A stretch of 64,000 bases of DNA, taken from Staphylotrichum longicolle (lineage: Eukaryota; Ascomycota; Sordariomycetes; Sordariales; Chaetomiaceae). The notes below the pieces were generated by a model. The model saw nothing but the letters and a program-made list of their open reading frames with translations, was not told the origin of the DNA and did no database searches. The translations under genes were made by a program, and so were the position numbers. Positions 31,544 through 42,416 of the stretch are shown in pieces. The stretch spans positions 4,402,001 through 4,466,000 of the forward strand of contig JAHCVI010000002.1 in the NCBI GenBank assembly GCA_019096155.1. Reading direction: 5' to 3'. Position 1 is the stretch's first letter, and each line of letters starts with the position of its first letter.

Positions 31544-32764
31544 CTAGAAAAAGAAGTAGGCCAGCAGGAAGCTGGCCAGGCAGAGCACCGCCACGATCTG
31601 GACGGGCACCCCCTCGGTGCCCTGCTGCGTTGGCCTCTGGGCTTGCGCGAGCTGCTGTGTTCCCTTGCTGCTGCTGCTATTTTCTGCCGGCTGCTGCTCC
31701 GCGGTGGTGGCCGTCGCCTTGCGCTGCCGCAGGCCGCTGGCGACTTCATTCTTGAGCGAGGTGATGGTGGCCTCAGCCTTGGCCAGCTGGTCTTTGAGTT
31801 CCTCGTACGTCTCGGCCGCTGCCGACTTGACCGTCGATGCCACGGTGGCGACGGGGGCGGAGAGGGCGGTTTTCTGCGTGGCCTGCGTGGCCTCGGGCTC
31901 CTCCGGCGAGTCGGGGAAGACGGGCGCCGTGTCGTCGACTATGGTGCTCTCATCGGGCTGGGAGGAGTAGCCTTGCGGCGCCGTGTCGGGGGTGGAATCG
32001 AACTGGAAGGGTGAGCGTCAGCTGTTGGCCAAGACAAAAAGAGAGAGAAAGAGACATACCCCATTAGAAACTGGCCGCCGGACAGGGGTCGCAACAGGCT
32101 GGAGGCTTGCGTCTTGGGACGGCGGCAACCAAAGCACGCGGATCTTCTTCTCCTGGATCGCCGACTTCTCTACTGAATCCCACTGCAGACCGGTCAGGAC
32201 ATGGTTATGCGCTCGGTGCTGGGGGGAACCCACGATCTGCGCCACGTTGGTGAACTCCTTGTCCGCGGTGATGATGACGGACTGAACGAGGAACTTGTCA
32301 CGGCACTTGGCATCGAGCGGGGGCTCCTGCTTCATCGACTGCAGAAGAACTGCGAGGGTCAGCGGGGTACAGCTTGCTGAGGCGCGCGTCACTAACCAGA
32401 CACCTCGACTTCATGTCCGGGCTCGATGCGGCCAGAGTTTGGCCGGACGCAGTACCTGCGCTCTGTGTTAGTATCCGGGTCGGATCGCAACCGCAACGGG
32501 GTCGGGCATGCACGTACTGCTTCGGGGCCGTCGTTTTCACCTATGACATGACTGTCAGCAAAAGCGTCGGAGGCGGACCGAGGCAGGCTCCAGTTACCTT
32601 GAAGGCGACAGGCGCGGTGTTGGGGTTCTTGATCTTGAGGATCTGCGAAACCTCGACAGTGAAAGGCCCTGGTCGATCGGTCAGACAACTGTGGACTGCA
32701 GGCGGCGGATCCCGGAGCACGTACTGCGGAACCCAAGCTCCTGCGGGTCGATCTCGACGGACAT
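31544..32764 (-). CDS. SCS2: VAP/Scs2-type ER membrane contact protein (MSP domain, tail anchor)
   Basis: Six exons on the minus strand (32725-32764, 32598-32668, 32518-32540, 32397-32455, 32060-32349, 31544-32002) give 313 residues. The MSP domain covers about residues 1-125: MSVEIDPQELGFRRPFTVEVSQILKIKNPNTAPVAFKVKTTAPKQYCVRPNSGRIEPG. KFLVQSVIITADKEF follows. Next come an acidic/Ser-Pro linker, a coiled coil (YEELKDQLAKAEATITSLKNEV) and a C-terminal membrane tail (PVQIVAVLCLASFLLAYFFF). VAP proteins bind FFAT motifs of lipid-transfer and other proteins at ER contact sites. The third exon is only 23 nt, yet it encodes the invariant TTAPKQ core of the domain. Confidence 0.95.
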
Positions 32765-33682
32765 GGTGTTGGACGGGCCTTGCAGTAAGGTCGGCGTTTT
32801 CGGCTGATGTCAAGGCTGGGTGAGGTGCGCGGAACGGATCGGACAGGTTGCGAAACGTTGCAGGATGATGCGCAGAGGACGGCAGACGTTGCGCTGTGTG
32901 TCGAAAACGGCGGCGTCGGGGTGACTTATGTATGTCGTGGAGGAGGGAAGACGCAAGATGTGGCAGCTTCGGATGGAATCTGGCAGTTGGTAAGAGTGTC
33001 TGAAGTCTGTTACGACATTCCGGGCACACTGACGGCAAAGCTGGCCAGGTTGGACCACCGTGGACCACCCACAGTGCTCCTGGGGTTCAAATGGGCCCGT
33101 GCTCCATCGGCCAGCGAGGGCTGTGGGTCCTTCCAACGCACCCGACCAGCACTCCCGCCAGCGGGAGTGCCGGTCACATCCCGGAAGTCCAAAGCAACCC
33201 AGAACCCTTGGGCTCCCACCCTGACCAATCACAAACACAAGTGGATATTCGACCCCAATGACGTTCGTCCTTCTGTCAGCCTGCCTTCCAGAGGGGTGGT
33301 CTCTTCAGCAGCAGCAGCAGCCCGAATCACTTGTTATGCGAGATCGCTCTGGACCGGCCTGCAGCTAATCCAGAGCCTGCCTTGAAAGAGCCTTGAAATT
33401 CTGAAAAAAGAGTTTCATCAACAGTGTCAGCGTGCTTGCAAAGAAACCAGATTTGCGTTTCCACGCAGCTCTCGAGGCAACTTGCATCCCGTACATAAAA
33501 CGCAACATCTGCCCCCGCCGTAATTCAACACCATCTCCAACAAACACCCCACCACCCGACCTCAAGACAGCATTCACTTTCCTCGACCCATCAGGAGCCA
33601 CGCTTCGGGCACCTACGAAGATCAACTACACCGTAAAACCGACTTTCTTTTTGATATCAAAATCGAAACACAAACCGCCATC
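32765..33682. promoter_or_regulatory. Divergent intergenic region, SCS2 and UBX gene
   Basis: 918 bases between divergent start codons. No gene supported. Confidence 0.5.
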
Positions 33683-34791
33683 ATGGGACAGTCAGACCTC
33701 GACCTCCTGATTGAGATGGGCTTCGAGCGGGCCCGCGCCGAGCTCGCAGTCAAGAAAGCCGGAGGATGTCAGTGCTTAGTACCGCGCCGAACCACTCTCA
33801 TTTCTCAGATACTGACCGAGATGTTCAGTGCAGCAGGCCTTGACATGGCTTGAGGAGAACCAAGATAAGCCGCTGGAGGAGCTCCAAGCGGCTCCGACGA
33901 CTTCTGCCGCCGAGGACGAAGAGGAGGGCACACCGTCGATCCCCTCAGGCGAGAAGGCCCAGTCGCTCGTTTGCAACGAGTGCGGCAAGAAGTTCCGCAG
34001 CCATGCCCAGGCCTCGTTCCACGCTACCAAGACGTGGGTTGCTCGACTTGTTGTTCGCACATGACCGATGCTGACACGTGTCACAGAGAGCACACCGACT
34101 TCTCCGAGTCAACAGACGAGATCGCCCCGCTGACCGAGGAGGAGAAGAAGGCCCGGCTCGAGGAGCTTCGCGAAAAGTTGAAGGAGAAGCGGGCTAACCA
34201 AGCGATCGTGGACAAGGAGGAGGCCAAGCGCAATGAGGTACGCTGGGTTCCAGTTACTGGACATGGACTGGCTCGTACTTACTCTGTCTGCAGCAAATCC
34301 GCCTGAAGGCCTCCAAGGAGTCGCAGGATATCAAAGAGGAGCTCCAGCGAAAGGAGCAGATCAAGGAGGCGGCCAAGAAGCGCATGGAGAAGCTCGAGGA
34401 CCTGGAGGCCAAGAAGCGAATCAAGGCCCGCATCGAGGCTGACAAGTTGGAGCGCAAACGCCGGGAAGAGGATGCCAAGGCCTTGCGCGAGGGCAAACCT
34501 CTGCCCGTTACTGCGCCGGCCGCTCCTCCAGCTGCTGCAGCCTCAACATCTGGGTCGGCCGCCGCCACTGCTCGGCTAAGGCTCCAGACCAAGACCGGGA
34601 ACCTCGTCAAGTCGTATCGTAGCGAGACCACGCTTTTCGAGGTGGCCCAGCAGATCGAGCAGGAACTGGGCACGCCCATCACGAAATTCTCCATGACGTT
34701 TCCGAGAAAGACCTTTGAAGCGGGTGTCGACTTTGGACAGACTCTTGCGGAGGCGGGCCTGGCACCCAGTGCCGTGCTGGTGGTAAACTAG
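33683..34791 (+). CDS. UBA - C2H2 zinc finger - UBX protein (UBXN1/SAKS1-like)
   Basis: Exons 33683-33767, 33829-34033, 34087-34237 and 34294-34791 give 312 residues. An N-terminal UBA domain (MGQSDLDLLIEMGFERARAELAVKKAGGLQQALTWLEEN) binds ubiquitin. A C2H2 finger follows with Cys77, Cys80, His93 and His99 (CNECGKKFRSHAQASFHATKTEH). The middle is a long charged coiled coil (EEEKKARLEELREKLKEKR through KRMEKLEDLEAKKRIKARIE). The C-terminal UBX domain, about 228-312, contains RLRLQTKTGNLVKSY and SMTFPRKTF. UBX domains recruit the p97/Cdc48 ATPase, so this is probably a Cdc48 adaptor for ubiquitinated substrates. All exon junctions keep phase; the second junction falls inside the zinc finger. 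Confidence 0.93.
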
Positions 34792-35352
34792 GCTGGCGGA
34801 TTCACTTTGAGTTGTTGAATACCATTCATTGGCTTGCCTGCTGTATCTCTTGTCACCTGTCAGGTCTGGGTTCACACTGCCATCTCTAATCTCATAGAAA
34901 ACATGAGGCCCCGTACTTGGGTGAGCTTCCAAGCTGACACCTCGACCCCACCTGCCCACAGAGAGAGAATCATGAATGAAATGCGGCATCTGAGCTCTCT
35001 TTTTATCGCAAAACGGCTCGTCCGGGAAAGGGCGCAGAGAACCGGGAAGCACAACGCCTTTCCTTCTACAACCCCCCAAGTGTACCCACATAGTGGAAGC
35101 AAGCAGGTAGCTAGGATCAATGGCACACAAAATGGCTTCCCCTGATGCCGGAAAGTGACCCCGCATTCTCCAAGACAGGGGTGCAAACGACCCCATTGAC
35201 AGCGATCTCGCACCTCCACCAGTGTCAGCGAATGGTACCAGGTAACTCCCGTGTTGCTGCCAGCGCTTGTCCCGCCAGTTGCCGCTCACTAATAAACAAC
35301 CCCCACCGGGCATTTCAATTCGGCCGGCTCAGGACATAAGACCTTCGGTTCC
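34792..35352. other. Intergenic gap, UBX 3' flank and YCII promoter
   Basis: 561 bases between same-strand genes. No gene supported. Confidence 0.5.
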
Positions 35353-36214
35353 ATGAGCCTCATGGCCTCACATTTCCGCAACCTCTCCTTCCGAGCATTC
35401 TCCCGGTCTCGCAGCGGCTTCCCTTTCACGTCAATCCCTCACAGGAACCCAATTACCCCATTCCGCAACAACAACAACACCACCACCGCCTTCCCCACTC
35501 AGCCCCTCACGCTCACACAGCGCAACACCATGGCCACCTCGGACGCACCCAAGAAGATGGAGTGGCTGGTCGTCGTCCCCGACTTCCCCGGCGCTCACCA
35601 GAAGCGGCTGGAGGTCCGCCCGTAAGTTCAGACAGTGTCACCACTACTTTTACATACCTTAGTCCACGGAGCCCTGCAAGTCGAAGCTGATCTGACCATC
35701 TACCCGACCGTTAGTCAACACTTTGCCAACCTCTCAGCCTTCAAGGACTCTGGCTTGTACCAGACGGGCGGTACGTTTTTCACCCCCTTTCACTTCCCTT
35801 CGCCCAGTATTCCCAAGTTATCCCAAGTCGTCGGCTCTTCTCACGCCTTTCGTCCCCCTCCCCCTCCGCTCCACCATACTTCGGAAAACCAGAACCACCC
35901 CCATCCACCCACCTCGAAAACCAGCACGTCAAGACACGGACGGGGACTGCATGACAAGACAGACATGGCATGACACGACACTAACAGAGACTCACTCCCC
36001 TTAAAAATAAACAGGCGCCATCCTCAACGACGTCCCCACCTCGGACGACCCGTCCACCTTCTCCTTCGCCGGCAGCACGCTCGTCGTGCAGGCCACGACC
36101 CGCGACGAGGTGATGGACATCCTGCGCAAGGACGTCTACGTCGCCGCCGGCGTGTGGGACGTCGAGAACGCGCAGATCTGGCCGTTCCTGTGCGCCTTCC
36201 GCCACCCCAAGTGA
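35353..36214 (+). CDS. YCII-domain protein with a possible mitochondrial presequence
   Basis: Exons 35353-35621, 35715-35770 and 36015-36214 give 174 residues from the first ATG. The YCII-like core runs KKMEWLVVVPDFPGAHQKRLEVRPQHFANLSAF, then a glycine turn and GAILNDVPTS, then FAGSTLVVQATTRDEVMDILRKDVYVAAGVWDVENAQIWPFLCAFRHPK. YCII proteins are small alpha-beta barrels of poorly defined function. The first 50 or so residues are rich in Arg/Ser/Phe and lack acidic residues, like a mitochondrial targeting peptide. An in-frame ATG at 35530 in good context (caccatgg) would give a 115-residue form lacking it. Intron 2 is long for this window (244 nt). Confidence 0.85.
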
Positions 36215-36571
36215 AGGAAGGGTACGAGCAGAGGGGGTGTGGTTTTAGCTTAGATAGCAGACGGTCGGTCAGCCAGTCAGTCAGTCAGGAGCGGTTGGCG
36301 ATAGATAGATCCATGTCACCCGAGTCGTGTTATAGAGGAAGGGGTGAAAGCAAACAGGGAACCAAGCAAGCAAGCAAGCAAGCAAGGGCGCATGAATATG
36401 TCTCATGTCGAATACCAAACTGAATTGAATGAGCCTCCTCCCATTCCCCGTACCCGGCGTTGCCGCCTCAAAGAACCAAACCGCCGTCATATGCCTGCTC
36501 AGAACGCCATGCAGGTGCGTAAGCAAACAAAACAAATCATATACAAATACAGATGCTCCAAAAAGGCCTTT
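36215..36571. other. Convergent 3' gap with tetranucleotide repeats
   Basis: 357 bases between the YCII and DUF2408 3' ends. Contains CAGT units (about 36270-36289) and GCAA units (about 36364-36386). No gene supported. Confidence 0.6.
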
Positions 36572-38166
36572 TCAAGCGGCCGGCTGAGATGGGGGGGTCT
36601 CCTTGCCCGCGTCCTCCAGCTCCTCCGCCGCCACTCTCAGCTCATAATTCAAGTCAAAGCACTCCGCCAGTAGTTCACTGACGTTTCCTTGACCCTCTGG
36701 GATGTCATCGCCCACCATGAACTTGCCGTCGACCCTCATGTTATCGATCGAGTTCAGCTGGAATTCCAAGTCAGCAATGATGAGCGAAAAAAGCGTGACA
36801 GCGAAGAAAGAGTTTGATGTAAACACACCTTCATGCTGTACGGATACAGCTCCCGCACCGAGCCGACACCCCCCGAGTTCTGGACCTCGATCAGACACCG
36901 CTTCAGCGTCTGCAGCTGGTTGTAGATGGGCAGCAGCGCCTCTGACACGGGCTCGGACGAGTTCATCAGATAGTAAATGTAGCCGTAGCTGCGCCGGATG
37001 AGGTAGAGCAGCGTCCCGTGGACGTAGAGCTCGGCCGGCTTGCCGTCCTGGTCCAGCCAGTTGCCGTCCACCCGCGCCTCGTCGATCTTGTCGAGCTGGC
37101 GCTGGAAGTCGTACAGATCTGTCTCGCGCAGCGACCAGGCTTGCGTGATGGAGAGCTTTTCGAGCTCGTTGCGGATGTTGATGAGAATGGTGTACTTGTC
37201 TTGGAAGGCGTCGGGGATGATTCCTTTCCTGCAGGACCTTGTTAGAGAGAGATGTTGGAACAAAGAGAGAGTTTGTAGGCCATACCGCTCAAGCACAATG
37301 TCCGACCACAGCAGACAGCGCCCCAGCAGTGTTGACACCACCTCGCTTCCCCGCAACTCTTTGCCTTCTGGGTCCACAAACTTGCCATCCACCATCGAGT
37401 CTTGGATTTCCTTGAGTTTTGACTTGAACTTTTGAACTTCTGACACGGAGAACTGCGACGATCGTCAGTATTTTGTGATTGCCATAGGACTCCCCTCGGC
37501 TCTGACCTTAGCCTTAGTATTGGCAAGCGACATGGACCGCATGATTGAAATGAGTCTCTCGTAGACGGCCTGGAGCGGCTCGTCCAGCTGGTCGAGCTGC
37601 TTGCGCAGATTGGCCAACATGGACTTGCACAGCGCCTCCCTCTGTGCCAGCAGCTCTACGAGGTATGGGGAGTGTTCTGAGTCGGCGTTCTGGATGATTC
37701 CTTCGAGTCTGCCGAGCGTGTTGGATATGCTGGTGAGGTCTTTCGGGGAGAAGAGGCTCGCTTCCGTCAGGTGGTCCAGCAGCCGCTTGATGGTCGATGT
37801 CAGCGCGTAGGCCGCTGGCACTTCGGTCGTCCGTCCGATCGTCATGAAGAAGAGCGAGATGAGCTGTAAGCAGCCCTCGAGGACCTTGTCCACTGAATTG
37901 AGGGGTTAGCATGTCGTTGGATGTGAGGATCGCTGACTCATGCTCCACGTACGTCGGTTCTCTGCTTTGTGTTCTCCTTTTCGAATGTGGTTCAATTGTT
38001 TGACTTGTTCCACCAGCTGATCGTACAGCTCCATGACATCCTGGGTTCTGATGTATTTGGTGCGGTCTCTCTTCAGAAGCAGCAGCTTATCTCGTATGAC
38101 GGTGAGCCTGTCGAGGATCTGCTGCTCCCGCTCATCCTTGGGCAATGGGATTGCTGGAGTCTCCAT
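36572..38166 (-). CDS. UPF0662/DUF2408-family protein
   Basis: Five exons (37953-38166, 37507-37892, 37286-37452, 36829-37228, 36572-36757) give 450 residues. It is almost wholly alpha-helical: METPAIPLPKDEREQQILDRL, LELYDQLVEQ-type segments, a Leu-rich middle and the repeated motif SMVDGKFVDPEGKELRGSEVV, ARVDGNWLDQDGKP and MRVDGKFMVGDDIPEGQ. That thrice-repeated [RM]VDGKF/NW pattern is characteristic of the fungal DUF2408 (UPF0662) family, whose function is not known to me. It shares a 661-bp divergent region with the ribosomal P1 gene. All junctions keep phase. Confidence 0.9.
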
Positions 38167-38827
38167 TGTGATGTAGGTTTAATGGGGTGTTCGAGGAAGA
38201 ATATATCGTGGGAAGAGGTGATGGTTTCTGTGCCCACGGCGAAAGGTTTGCGTTTAATACCCCTCGGATACCAGGTCGGTTTGCTGTCCGCCTGACTGGT
38301 CGATCTGCTCTAGACCTCCCGTGCGCCACCTCAGTCTTCTGATAAGATCTCGGCCGAACGTTGAGGTTTTTGGATGCAGAATTTGCGCAAAACGGGTAAT
38401 CGGCCTGCCGAAGGTGCACCAGAGCCGTATTTCTGTTATTTCGCTCAAAGTGGTTCTGAGATGCAAGTCGAGCTTGCACCTGTCTCACTCTCTTGTTCGC
38501 GACGTCAGTGGTGGGGGAGCTGGAAAGGTGGGGTGGCTATGCAGGGGATCTGGCATGGATCTGCCAAGGGGCTCCGACGATGCCGCTGGAGAATCGCACC
38601 AATCAATGGAGGCGAGGAGCCCCGTTTGTGCCTCGCAATCTGACGGGTGGGTGGCAGCTGCGCACCGCTCAGCTCCCAGCTGCCAGCTGTAGGGCCACGC
38701 TAATCTGCTTTCGTAATGCCCACAACTAATTATTTTCCCGCTCGCGAATTTCAAGCTCGGTCTCAACATCCCACGTCAACAAGCCCTTCGAGTCACAGCA
38801 CTTTGCGCCTCGACAACCACAGTCAAA
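38167..38827. promoter_or_regulatory. Divergent intergenic region, DUF2408 and ribosomal P1
   Basis: 661 bases between divergent start codons. No gene supported. Confidence 0.5.
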
Positions 38828-39417
38828 ATGTCTAACGCTGAGCTGGCCACTTCCTACGCGGCGCTGATCCTCGCCGACGACGGTGTTGAGATCACCGTAA
38901 GCAACGACCCCGAGTCCCGGACACCGCATTTGCGCGGGTGGCCAAAAGATCGAGGAGCTGCGGAAAGCTGACATTCTCAACTCGCAGGCCGACAAGATCT
39001 CCACCCTCATCAAGGCTGCCAACATCACCGATGTTGAGCCTATCTGGGCCTCATTATTCGCCAAGGTACGATAACCGAGAGACACGCGATTCTGCGATCG
39101 GACGCCGGGATTCGAACGACGGACGACGTTGACTGACTGGGATCTTTTCGCATTGTAGGCTCTTGAGGGCAAGGACGTGAAGGACCTTCTCTCTGCCGTC
39201 GGCGCTGGTGGCGGTGCCGCCGCTGCCCCCGCCGCTGGTGGTGCTGCTGCTGCTGGTGGCGCTGCCGAGGAGGTCAAGGAGGAGGCCAAGGAGGAGGGTG
39301 AGTTTCCCCCCTTGACATCTTTGGGCTTCAGGGCCGCTGTTAGTCTCGGATTGCTAACACACTATTACAGAGAAGGAGGAGTCCGACGAGGACATGGGTT
39401 TCGGTCTCTTCGACTAA
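38828..39417 (+). CDS. RPP1: 60S acidic ribosomal protein P1
   Basis: Four exons (38828-38896, 38988-39065, 39159-39297, 39371-39417) give 110 residues. MSNAELATSYAALILADDGVEIT, then ADKISTLIKAANITDVEPIW, then an Ala/Gly-rich hinge, and the invariant tail EESDEDMGFGLFD identify the P1 stalk protein. It pairs with P2 on the large subunit and recruits GTPase translation factors. Three introns in a 110-codon gene are normal for ascomycete ribosomal-protein genes. Confidence 0.97.
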
Positions 39418-42416
39418 GCTGGCTTCGACTTGGGCAGGGCGTGGTTATGACTCCTCGGATTCCCTTTGTTCTTCCAACTTGCATGGATATGCGGCGGCAT
39501 TTCGCACACACGACCACAGGGATGGAGGCTTTGCGATCGGGGGTCCGGGTTCATCGGCGTAGCTTTACATGGAATTTGAAGATGCGCTTTTGAGCAAACT
39601 GTGGTCGGGTCAGCGGGCTCAGCCGGCTGATTCTGTGGGATCGATGACAACGGCCCCTCAAAAAGGTCAACCTCCGGAGCCGCGGTTCATGACAGGTTTG
39701 GTCGGGCACCTACGGTTTAGGTTACGCCATACCACAGTGGGAAATCCAACGATCTGTGTCGATGCAGCCGGTTTCGTCCCCATATGTCCTCCCTTGTTCC
39801 ACAATGTCTTGGATTCTTATAGCAACAATGATGAGTGCTCCCCATAAGAAGCACTCGCTAGGTTGCATATGCAATCTGGGTTTGCTGCTGGAAACGCAGG
39901 TGCAACGAACAAGAGCCCTTGATGCAGCAGGCGGTATCAGATGGCGGCAGTCCCCAAGCTCGTCCTCATTCCAGGGAAGTTTTCACGGTCAACCCGAATC
40001 ACAGCAGCTACTTGATATCAAGATTATCCTGCCCAAGGCCGGGTATGTAGATGCCTCACTGTGATCAACTGACAGCAGCCACTCCCTTCATTTGCGCGCC
40101 TGCTCTGCCACTTTCGGGTTGTTGTCCTGGCTCCCCGAAGCATGACGATTTCTCTCATGGCGCAACAACCACGGAAAATGTCGCATATTCAAAAAAGTCG
40201 GAGTGTCGACATTGGTTCTCTTTGCAGCCATGTCGCTGGTCAGCCCAAGTGAGCAAAGCATATGTTGCTGGTCAGCCCGAAAGGAGTTACAGCCAGTCTG
40301 CTGTTTGGAGGAGAGCGCATAACCCAGAACGATCATGTCGGGTTTCCGGAGCATTTCAACCGTTAAGACCAGGAAGAGCGGCCGTTTCTCACGACTCTTT
40401 TTCTTTCTTTTTTTTGGCCGAGTAACCAAAGTAGAAGCTTCTCGATGAAACCCGAGGTTCTCGTTCCAATGTTGAAAGCAAGAGCATCAGGGGCTTGTGA
40501 GGCCAGGGGCGTTGTCATCTTGGCGCGCTAGCCTTGGCCCTTGTTCGCTTCGGTCGCTGGTGGGGCACCGATGACGAAATGGCTTTTCCCTCCCCGCGCG
40601 GGGTCCAGGCTTCAGAGAGCATCTCTTCATGTCACCTCATTTGGGTCTCTTCAGGTTTCAGACGATATCCTGCAGGGTTTGACAGGCGGTTTAAATGCAT
40701 GTATCCGACGATACAGGAACTGACCGACTGCAAGTGACGATCCTCAACCGAATGAAATTAGGTAGGAATAAGATTCGGGCATCCCGCTGGATTGTGCGGG
40801 GGAGGGGTATGGTAGATCAGCTGCGAGACGACCAAGTGCCGTGAGGCATGACGAGTCTTGAGAAGTCTAAAACGTGCAGGGTTGGATCCATTGGCGCGCT
40901 GTGTTTCATGGGCTGTTGGGCTATGTAAATGGAAGACCTGTCGCGGGCTCTCAAGAGGCTGAAGGAGGGCCCGGGAGTGGGAGTCAAGGTGCTGCCTGTT
41001 CTAGCCCGACCTGTCACCAGCTTCTGCTCATGTTTGACGGCCATACCAGCCTCTCGCCCTTTCACCGCAACTTAGTGTACAAAAGCGACAAACATCTTGC
41101 ATGCGTCCCTGGCCGCCCACAAGCCCAAGGCCACCATAGGGCCAGTAACACTGGTGACTGGGTCACAGGGCTGCGCCTCATTCTTCCCGAATCCCGCTGC
41201 GTCCGTCCCGGTTCGCATCTCTCGGGCGCTGGGGTGGGGCCACCGGCCGCAGCGGAACCTCGTGGACCACACAGTTCCAAGCCTCGTGGACTTCCCATTC
41301 TGCCACCGTGTTCTCGAACCCTGCTGCCCTGCTGCCCTGGTGGCCCCAACTTCTCAAGTTTCGGATGATCCATGAGGTAATTTTGTCTATTGCCGGGAGC
41401 GCGACAGTGGGTCATTCGTCGCGTCTCCTGATGGTAGCACAAGACCCTGCCGTCTTGAGCGAGTGTGGCTGCATGCCCTAGCGAACTGACTGCCGGTCCT
41501 CGCGTCGTCGCCGCCGAAATGGAGGGGCGGGTTGGTCTTTTGTGAGAGATAGCTACCAGCCACTGTCTCAAAGGGCACCAGGTTTGCGGCGTAGCTGAAG
41601 GCGGCGCAACACGAGCTCTGAAAACCGTGCGCCCGAAATCTGTTGGGAGTCACGGTCACATCTCACCGTCTCACCTGGCAAGGCCGCCTTTCCCGGCGGC
41701 CTGCTCCTACCTGGCGCGCGGCTTCGTCCCAGCGGCGGACATGTTTCGTTTCTGAGTTTGCAGGGCGGCTCCATGGGCCATAGCAGACTTGAAATACTTG
41801 AGAAAGGATCCGGCCAATTGAACGGGTCGCTGTTCCTGGCCAACACCACCAAGGTCAGTTTGAGAGCCAACAAAGTCTACTCGGGCGCTGTTGGGAAAGC
41901 ACAATGAGGCACCCTGTGTGAGGGCGGCAAGCTGCGCCGCAGTTGGTTCTGGTAGCAAAATGCAGCTTCTCTTGCTGCGAGTAATAACGTAAGGTCGTGC
42001 ATGGAAGATGCGAGCCAAGGTCTGTCAGCACCGTTGCCCTCGCGCCCAAGGCAGGCGCTTCTGACGGCTCCCACCCCCTGCCATCAATGATTCCCCCATG
42101 TCCACGCCCCCTTCCACCTTCCCAGCTCCTTCCGGCCCACATCCCCTCTTATACCACCCTCCCTTACTCACAGCCCTCCCCCTTCCCACCCCGCCTTGCT
42201 GAGGAAGTCTTCCTACACCTTCCACGCTCCGTCTTTTGCGTGCCTGCAGTTTGCTTTTTTCTGGTCTGCGATACCCCAACCGCGAAACCTTATTTTCGAT
42301 TTCTGGGCGTCTGAGTGGTTTGCAGCCTGCTTTTTGCGACTTACATTACATTTTACCTGATTTGGGATCGGCCTCTCACAACCCTCCCACCGGGTGTGAC
42401 GACACCGACAACCATC
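39418..42416. other. 3.0-kb gene-poor interval
   Basis: Between RPP1 and the DUF3824 gene. On both strands I find only short frames without domain features, splice structure or recognisable codon bias, and no tRNA or 5S rRNA. It must contain the P1 3' UTR and the DUF3824 promoter; the rest is unexplained. Confidence 0.5.
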
